This document shows, one piece after another, positions 7,183-10,560 of a stretch of DNA of 10,560 nt. The number at the start of each line of letters is the position of its first letter. Position 1 is the first letter of the stretch. Where the stretch lies: the NCBI GenBank assembly GCA_020342025.1, contig CP070840.1, positions 10,453 to 21,012 on the forward strand, in the 5' to 3' direction. The position numbers and the translations under genes are program-made. The DNA comes from Deltaproteobacteria bacterium. Lineage in GTDB: Bacteria; Desulfobacterota; DSM-4660; Desulfatiglandales; HGW-15. The notes under the pieces are model-generated. The model ran no database searches. It was not told the DNA's origin and worked only from the letters and a program-made list of their open reading frames with translations.

Positions 7183-7712
7183 TACCGTAAATTCCCTTTT
7201 AGTATCTGCGGCAATCCTGCGATTGTCCACACCACCACGTCTGCACATGCGGCCAGTCGCTGATTCACCGTACCCATGATGTCACGAAACTGCCTGGCTA
7301 TGTCATTGACGGGGACGATCCCATAACCCACTTCGTTGGACACGATGATCACGGATTGTGGAATCTTTTGGATGGCTTCTATAAAAGCCTCTGTTCTGGC
7401 AAAGATCTGGCTCTCTTGTTCGCCTGCCATGATGAGATTGTTGAGCCATAGGGTCATACAATCGAGGAGGATAACCTCGTAGTCGGTTTCTACAGAAGCC
7501 ACCGCTCTTGCAATTTCTTTATGTTCTTCTATGGTGGCCCATTCAGGGCCTCGAGCCTCCTGATGGGCCTTAATCCTCTTCTTCATTTCATCGTCGAGGG
7601 GGGGAGCGGTCGCCAAAAAGGTCTTGCTCTTGAAATGCTTGTTTGCATAGTCAAGGGCAAAGCGGCTTTTTCCACTTCGACAGCCACCGGTAACAAAAAT
7701 GATCTGTTTCAC
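7182..7712 (-). CDS. cobU: Adenosylcobinamide kinase / adenosylcobinamide-phosphate guanylyltransferase
   Basis: CobU (CobP) phosphorylates adenosylcobinamide and then transfers GMP to give adenosylcobinamide-GDP, the CobS substrate. The 176-aa protein has the expected length. It carries the P-loop TGGCRSGKS (8-16), the segment RIKAHQEARGPEW with His50 at the position guanylylated in characterised CobU enzymes, a Walker B-like ILLDC (81-85), and NEVGYGIVPVND (126-137) with QRLAACADVVVW and AGLPQILK at the end. The start is GTG 7712, preceded by AAGGGA. It is the first gene of the cobU-cobT-cobS operon and is separated from the upstream hydrolase by its own leader and terminator. The partner kinase gene cblS or the phosphatase cobC are not in this window. 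Confidence 0.95.
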   Translation of the reverse strand: MKQIIFVTGGCRSGKSRFALDYANKHFKSKTFLATAPPLDDEMKKRIKAHQEARGPEWATIEEHKEIARAVASVETDYEVILLDCMTLWLNNLIMAGEQESQIFARTEAFIEAIQKIPQSVIIVSNEVGYGIVPVNDIARQFRDIMGTVNQRLAACADVVVWTIAGLPQILKGNLR

Positions 7713-7744
7713 AGTAGGTCCCTTAGTTTTCTTCTCCTCTTAAG

Positions 7745-7779
7745 AAAAACCCCGAACCGATTCCTGACCCGATCCGGGG
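7745..7779 (-). terminator. Intrinsic terminator/attenuator in the cobU leader
   Basis: On the minus strand CCCCGGATCG (7779-7770) pairs with CGGTTCGGGG (7759-7750) in a 10-bp stem with two G-U pairs and a 10-nt loop, followed by TTTTTC. The sequence is nearly the same as the btuB leader terminator. It lies only about 30 nt before the cobU GTG, so it can act as an attenuator for cobU-cobT-cobS as well as ending transcripts from the upstream hydrolase gene. Confidence 0.82.
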
Positions 7780-7782
7780 ATG

Positions 7783-7812
7783 TCCCTGGTAAGCCTAGGG
7801 AAATCACCTGAA
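7783..7812 (-). promoter_or_regulatory. Probable remnant of a cobalamin riboswitch 5' edge
   Basis: This 30-nt stretch aligns without gaps to the 5' edge of the btuB riboswitch (5293-5264), with 23 of 30 bases identical. Shared blocks include TTCAGGTG, GCTTA and AGGGA. GCCACTG, GGGAAGG and the B12 box are all absent, and the terminator follows directly. It is therefore unlikely to bind cobalamin in the known way. Chance resemblance is possible but unlikely given the matching flanks. Confidence 0.5.
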
Positions 7813-7823
7813 GGAATTGGCTC

Positions 7824-7852
7824 TTCGTAAAGAATAATCCAATTGAAGTCAA
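7824..7852 (-). promoter_or_regulatory. Possible promoter of the cobU operon
   Basis: A TTGACT -35 hexamer (7852-7847), the same as in the btuB promoter, lies 34 nt before the TTCAGGTG block; in the btuB leader that distance is 33 nt. The -10 at 17-nt spacing (TACGAA, 7829-7824) matches only 3/6, so promoter strength is uncertain. Confidence 0.4.
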
Positions 7853-7878
7853 GGGAAAAGGTGCGTGGCGAAAGCTAG

Positions 7879-8913
7879 CTAGAACTTGATGTCCGGCCAA
7901 TTGTCGATGGGGTCGGTGGAGCGGACAGTGTGCATTCCCGCATCCGCGAATCTCTGGAATGCCTCATTGGCTAGGTCGGTATAATCTATGACGTCAGTTA
8001 TAACGACTGGAGAGGTGCAGTCTTCCAACAGATACACTTTCTCGGCCAACCTCATATCTTGAGTACGAATGGCGTCCAACAGGTCATCAATAGTCCAAGC
8101 AACACAGTGGCTTTTGGCTTGGCCTGCGATCAGTACGGCGTCAAATTGTAAGAGTTGCTCAATGAACGTCGTGTTCTTTTCGGCAATGGGTTTTCCGTTC
8201 GGGCCCTCTGTCACCTCCGGGCCAAGGACCGAATAGTGCTCGGTCAGGGGATTGCCCCCTTTGATTTGAAAATTTGGTTGGCTCTGTCGTGCTATCGTAT
8301 GAAAGAAGGCCGCCTCCTCAAATGAAGAAACAAGGGCGTGGCCGATTCCTCCCAACATGGCGTGATAGGGCCATATGGTCAGGTCATATTTGCCACCCTC
8401 TTTCAGGGTTTTTGAGTACTTCAAGAGATGCTGTTGTCCGTAATCCTCATCAATCTGGAGGCTATGGCATAGATTAGGGTTGAGCTTCCAAAGACCTTCC
8501 TCTATTTCCTCTTCTGAAATGAGGGTGAAGGGTGATGGGTGGTCTCCTTTGTCATTAACCAAGAAGATGGCGTGGAAGATCTGCATCGCCTGGTGGGTGT
8601 CCATGGTGGGGGCAATTTGGCTGAGCACATCAAGATTGCGGTAAATAAATTCACAGAGTCTTCTATTATCATCGATGGCCCCGGTCCCTGACCGCCCGCC
8701 GACAAATAACTCGAAATCAGGGATACAGAAGGTGTTTTGAACGTCTACCGCCACCAGACAGACTCTGAATTCATCATCGCCTGCTGGCGGTATAAGATGC
8801 TTTTTTGCCCAGTTTTCAGCTTCCTCGGCCCGATCTTGATAGGGAACTTTCCATACATGCCCCACTTGATTCGGGTCGAAGTGGGGTGGCAAGGGTAATT
8901 CACGGTGTGACAT
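7879..8913 (-). CDS. Nicotinamidase/isochorismatase-fold cysteine hydrolase, extended form
   Basis: This 344-aa protein belongs to the cysteine hydrolase (isochorismatase/nicotinamidase) fold. It is longer than the roughly 180-220 aa typical of simple members. The catalytic triad is visible as Asp57 in VAVDVQNTF, probable Lys218 in [18 protein letters not shown], and Cys270 in [16 protein letters not shown]. Nicotinamidase-type metal ligands are suggested by Asp105/His107 (MDTHQ) and His184 ([14 protein letters not shown]). The extra length comes from an N-terminal extension and an insert of about 70 residues between the two metal-binding segments. The ATG has a GGGGGGAAAG ribosome binding site. 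Amide hydrolysis of nicotinamide is a reasonable guess. It would supply nicotinate toward NaMN, the CobT substrate, but a separate leader divides this gene from cobU. The exact substrate is not established. Confidence 0.85.
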   Translation of the reverse strand: MSHRELPLPPHFDPNQVGHVWKVPYQDRAEEAENWAKKHLIPPAGDDEFRVCLVAVDVQNTFCIPDFELFVGGRSGTGAIDDNRRLCEFIYRNLDVLSQIAPTMDTHQAMQIFHAIFLVNDKGDHPSPFTLISEEEIEEGLWKLNPNLCHSLQIDEDYGQQHLLKYSKTLKEGGKYDLTIWPYHAMLGGIGHALVSSFEEAAFFHTIARQSQPNFQIKGGNPLTEHYSVLGPEVTEGPNGKPIAEKNTTFIEQLLQFDAVLIAGQAKSHCVAWTIDDLLDAIRTQDMRLAEKVYLLEDCTSPVVITDVIDYTDLANEAFQRFADAGMHTVRSTDPIDNWPDIKF

Positions 8914-8995
8914 CTTTCCCCCCTATACTCGCGAGGATCCGCGTCCCGGCCCCGGACGGGCAATCCAACGAGCGAATGGAGTAAATATCACATGG

Positions 8996-9001
8996 ATTAT
9001 A
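8996..9001 (-). promoter_or_regulatory. Possible -10 box upstream of the cysteine hydrolase
   Basis: A perfect TATAAT occurs on the minus strand about 80 nt before the hydrolase start. No good -35 hexamer lies at 16-18 nt spacing, so this is a weak promoter call. Confidence 0.3.
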
Positions 9002-9050
9002 GCGAAGAGATTATGGACCTGCCCTGTGGAATGCCGCCGAGAGCAGCCCT

Positions 9051-9070
9051 CCTGTGGAGGATACCACAGG
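9051..9070. repeat. Perfect 7-bp inverted repeat between two genes
   Basis: CCTGTGG (9051-9057) and CCACAGG (9064-9070) flank 6 nt. A third CCTGTGG copy lies at 9023-9029, so two alternative hairpins can form. There is no T-run, so it is not an intrinsic terminator. It lies between the Lys/Glu-rich small ORF and the hydrolase, and could be an mRNA structure or a protein site. Confidence 0.4.
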
Positions 9071-9103
9071 GTAAAGATACTTGTTGCTGGATAAATTGGG
9101 ACT

Positions 9104-9259
9104 TTATTCACCTTCACGAAAATCGTCGCAGGGCTCATCCTCTTCGTCTGCCCTGGCATGCTCTGCGCTGGGTGCGGTGGTGCAGAAGGGAAGTTCTTCT
9201 TCCTTTTTCTTTTTCTTCTCCACCTGCTCTTCTTCTTTTTTCTCTTCTTTTTCTTCCAT
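9104..9259 (-). CDS. Lys/Glu-rich small protein, 51 aa, unrecognised
   Basis: I do not recognise this protein. The frame starts at ATG 9259 with a strong AAAAGGAGAG ribosome binding site about 7 nt upstream and ends at TAA 9104-9106. The first 23 residues are almost only Glu and Lys (MEEKEEKKEEEQVEKKKKKE at the start), predicted to form a highly charged helix. The rest is acidic with two cysteines (LPFC and DEPC, 18 residues apart), which could bind metal or form a disulfide. It lies 190 nt upstream of the cysteine hydrolase on the same strand and could be co-transcribed with it. The low-complexity purine-rich DNA could also produce an open frame by chance, but the ribosome binding site argues for expression. 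Confidence 0.5.
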   Translation of the reverse strand: MEEKEEKKEEEQVEKKKKKEEELPFCTTAPSAEHARADEEDEPCDDFREGE

Positions 9260-9559
9260 AATGCCTCTCTCCTTTTAGATTCTACTCCTATTTATTTATA
9301 TTTATATCAGAAAAGGATGGACCGCAGAAAACATAAACGCTCACGCATCATTCTTGCTTCTGCAAGTTTCTGAATAGGCTCAATTAACCTAAATCCTCTT
9401 TAACATAATCTATTTTTGAAAAATGTCAAATCCTGCTCTCTAGCCTGTCATCCTATTCTCCAATGATTTTCACTCTTGGCCTTCCTTAGTTCTTTACCAA
9501 TCAATAGGTGTATCCAGCGCAGTTTCTATCTGGTTCATTCGTTTCACACTTGGCATCAG
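9260..9559. other. Intergenic stretch, no confident gene
   Basis: About 300 bases without a supportable gene. On the minus strand it would carry the promoter and 5' leader of the Lys/Glu-rich small ORF. An AT-rich TATAAA/TATAAAT stretch near 9290-9308 could serve as a -10 region, without a clear -35. A perfect hairpin CTTGC/GCAAG with a 4-nt loop lies at 9353-9366. Nothing else stood out. Confidence 0.5.
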
Positions 9560-9718
9560 TCAAAGGCCCCTCTTACTCAATCTGTCCTTCAGAGAGACAA
9601 ACAGACTTTCAAGCTCTTTATCTTCCCATCTCAATAGAAAGTCCAGATTCAGGTCCGTTGTCAGAAGCTCTTTGATTTTTTCCAAAAGCTTTTCTTTTTT
9701 GAGAGACCGGTCCATCAT
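9560..9718 (-). CDS. Hypothetical small helical protein, 52 aa
   Basis: I do not recognise this protein. The open frame extends upstream to 9826, but that part runs through an intrinsic terminator, so I place the start at the tandem ATGs 9718/9715. No Shine-Dalgarno is evident, which lowers confidence. The product would begin MMDRSLKKEKLLEKIKELL and continue with LNLDFLLRWEDKELESLFVSL to a basic C-terminus. This pattern of regularly spaced Leu/Ile and charged residues suggests two amphipathic helices. There are no Cys or His residues and no signal peptide. It follows a terminator 28 nt upstream, so expression would need read-through or a promoter in the short gap. Confidence 0.35.
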   Translation of the reverse strand: MMDRSLKKEKLLEKIKELLTTDLNLDFLLRWEDKELESLFVSLKDRLSKRGL

Positions 9719-9745
9719 ACTGAGTCGAGGTATAAAGTCGGGGAC

Positions 9746-9794
9746 AAAAAAAGCCCCTGACACTGAACTCGCCTGCAAGGATTGCCAGGGGCTT
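9746..9794 (-). terminator. Intrinsic terminator with a possible alternative hairpin
   Basis: On the minus strand AAGCCCCTG (9794-9786) pairs with CAGGGGCTT (9759-9751), and the T-run continues to 9746. The 26-nt interior holds GCAA/TTGC, which with flanking CCT/AGG makes an alternative hairpin sharing the 5' arm. It may end transcripts from the RRSGKDRR microprotein gene or attenuate the 52-aa ORF. Confidence 0.75.
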
Positions 9795-9796
9795 AG

Positions 9797-10141
9797 ACCA
9801 GGCGTAGAAAAAAGATAGCCAAACACGAAGGAGTGGCTGATGAGATGCCTTTCACCTGGTAACAGCCAGTTAAAATATGCCTTCTATATGTGAAGCGCAA
9901 TCAGGGGAAACCTGGTTATAAGGTTCGAAATACCTGAAATTTGGGTAAGGAATTTTCGAAAATCCAAATAGAAGGCGAAGTGATATTGATGACAGGGGGA
10001 CTATCTGCAATCTTGGTAGTGGCAGTCCTGGCTTTTACGAGTAATGTCCGGCCGGGGAAGAGGAACGGATAACCAATAGCCAGCAAAGGCTTTGCTCATT
10101 GACATTTCGGTTCTTGCGGAGGTGATCGATCTTCGGCTTTC
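9797..10141. other. Gene-poor stretch with RNA-like structure
   Basis: About 345 bases without a confident gene. It contains the branched inverted-repeat element at 9879-9976, a 27-codon plus-strand frame with a hydrophobic stretch (9989-10072), and a perfect palindrome AGCAAAGGCTTTGCT at 10082-10096. It may simply be the 3' untranslated region of the minus-strand microprotein gene. Confidence 0.45.
9879..9976 (+). ncRNA. Candidate branched structured RNA element
   Basis: A perfect 9-bp stem, GCCTTCTAT (9879-9887) with ATAGAAGGC (9968-9976), closes an 80-nt interior. Three hairpins fit inside. The first is 9899-9905 with 9911-9917 (7 bp, one G-U, GGAAA loop). The second is AGGT/ACCT (9921-9924, 9932-9935). 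The third is TTGG/CCAA (9941-9944, 9964-9967) with inner ATTTT/AAAAT. It matches no riboswitch family that I recognise. Strand is uncertain because stems form on either; plus is chosen because a short plus-strand frame follows. Confidence 0.25.
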
Positions 10142-10339
10142 TTAGCCGCTTATGCTCTCCAGATGCTTTATAATAATCTCTACGGTGTTTTTCTGCTTTT
10201 CAGGCAAACGGTCATATAAACTCATTCTTCTATCCTTACCACTTCTTCGCTCAGTCCCGCTTTTAGTCCCTATATTTGACTTTCTGCGGTCTTTCCCTGA
10301 TCTCCTATCTCCAACTATTTTACGGTTAAAAAAAAGCAT
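10142..10339 (-). CDS. Microprotein with duplicated D/E-RRSGKDRR motif, 65 aa
   Basis: The function is not known to me. The start is ATG 10339, chosen because GGGAGG lies 7 nt upstream; a TTG at 10354 in the same frame would put that site inside the gene. The very basic N-terminal half carries two copies of the motif, DRRSGKDRR at residues 11-19 and ERRSGKDRR at 30-38, 19 residues apart. The C-terminal third (YDRLPEKQKNTVEIIIKHL) looks like a single amphipathic helix. Six of the eight identical motif residues use different codons in the two copies, which supports real coding selection. Similar Arg-rich RRSGxDRR segments occur, to my knowledge, in small and PilZ-associated proteins of Deltaproteobacteria. 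RNA, DNA or nucleotide binding is a guess from charge. Confidence 0.7.
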   Translation of the reverse strand: MLFFNRKIVGDRRSGKDRRKSNIGTKSGTERRSGKDRRMSLYDRLPEKQKNTVEIIIKHLESISG

Positions 10340-10354
10340 TTGTATTCCTCCCAA

Positions 10355-10373
10355 TTAATCCTTGATTAAATCA
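10355..10373. promoter_or_regulatory. Overlapping palindromes upstream of the RRSGKDRR gene
   Basis: TTAATC and GATTAA flank CTT (10355-10369), and TGATTAAATCA (10363-10373) forms a second, overlapping palindrome. They lie 16-34 bases before the start codon, next to the ribosome binding site, where an operator could act. No matching regulator is in the window. Confidence 0.3.
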
Positions 10374-10403
10374 GTCAACTCCTCTTTGAATATTGGTAGC
10401 ATG

Positions 10404-10560
10404 TCAAGCGCCTACTGTCAGATTTGATCCCAGATTGTCTGGTTTGCGATTCACAGGCTTTAATCCTGAATTATCTGAAACGAGTGTAGGCGTGGCGCCA
10501 TCCTTCTTGGAAAAAACAAGTGTATCCGTGGTGCCATGCTTCATGGAAGAAGCGAGTGTA
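10404..10560 (-). CDS. Possible partial reading frame over a 12-residue repeat
   Basis: An open frame enters from beyond the window and ends at TGA 10404-10406 after 51 codons. Its first part encodes 12-residue repeats resembling TLxxSxKxGxT, from the 36-bp DNA repeat, then DNSGLKPVNRKPDNLG and a short tail. The start is not visible. A second frame over the same repeat is also open (YTRFFHEAWHHG type), so openness alone is weak evidence. It could equally be non-coding repeat DNA. Confidence 0.25.
   Translation of the reverse strand, partial: TLASSMKHGTTDTLVFSKKDGATPTLVSDNSGLKPVNRKPDNLGSNLTVGA
10481..10560. repeat. 36-bp tandem repeat running off the window end
   Basis: Unit 1 (10481-10516) and unit 2 (10517-10552) match at 28 of 36 positions, and a third unit begins at 10553 with CGAGTGTA. 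No spacers separate the units. The period is a multiple of three. Unit 2 includes the palindrome CCATGCTTCATGG, which is degenerate in unit 1. Confidence 0.85.

Noticed and set aside
7741..7860. Second complete cobalamin riboswitch
   Set aside because: There is no B12 box, GCCACTG or GGGAAGG element, and the space before the terminator is far too short; only a 5' remnant is supportable.
8992..9373. Plus-strand frames rich in Phe, Leu and Ser
   Set aside because: Their hydrophobic runs are just the complement of the Lys/Glu codons of the minus-strand small ORF, which has the better ribosome binding site.
9719..9826. Extension of the 52-aa ORF to GTG 9826
   Set aside because: The added codons run through an intrinsic terminator stem and T-run, so they are unlikely to be translated.
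9922..9934. tRNA T-arm-like GGTTCGAAATACC
   Set aside because: No acceptor stem, anticodon arm or CCA-side partner fits around it; the pairing is only a few bases.
9879..9976. Cyclic di-GMP (GEMM) riboswitch or integron attC site
   Set aside because: The conserved bases of the GEMM aptamer and the attC core sites are not present, despite the hairpin-rich layout.
10481..10560. CRISPR array
   Set aside because: The 36-bp units are directly adjacent without spacers and differ from each other at eight positions.

Overview
The window looks like a chromosomal segment from a diderm (Gram-negative) bacterium. The TonB-dependent outer-membrane receptor and periplasmic binding protein require an outer membrane. 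A Desulfobacterota-like host is my best guess, from gene style and intergenic repeat types, but nothing here proves it. Every gene I can support is on the minus strand, so the window reads biologically from right to left.

Right end (10560 to about 8900): accessory, low-density DNA. It holds a 36-bp tandem repeat running off the edge, with a possible partial reading frame. Next comes a 65-aa microprotein with a duplicated D/E-RRSGKDRR motif, then about 420 bases without a confident gene. That gap contains a possible branched RNA and a good minus-strand terminator. Two further small ORFs follow: 52 aa, weakly supported, and a 51-aa Lys/Glu-rich ORF with an excellent ribosome binding site.

Middle (8913 to 5329): a 344-aa nicotinamidase/isochorismatase-fold cysteine hydrolase, then the tight cluster cobU-cobT-cobS. 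These three genes assemble the nucleotide loop of cobalamin. CobU activates adenosylcobinamide to the GDP form, CobT makes alpha-ribazole phosphate, and CobS joins the two.

Left (5332 to 1): a promoter overlapping the cobS stop codon, a full cobalamin riboswitch, an intrinsic terminator as its expression platform, and then btuB-btuF-btuC-btuD. These encode outer-membrane B12/corrinoid receptor, periplasmic binding protein, permease and ATPase, the last cut by the window edge. The two blocks together form a corrinoid salvage locus: import of corrinoids plus completion of the lower loop.

The most interesting observation is that the cobU leader looks like a collapsed copy of the btuB riboswitch leader. 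It keeps a TTGACT -35 element, a 30-nt 5' aptamer edge (23/30 identical without gaps) and a near-identical terminator, but lacks about 265 nt of aptamer core including the B12 box. Also notable is a heptamer repeat (GTCATTN type). It forms a four-by-four inverted array, with a matched base change in both arms, exactly between btuF and btuC. A second short array lies inside the variable region of the riboswitch.
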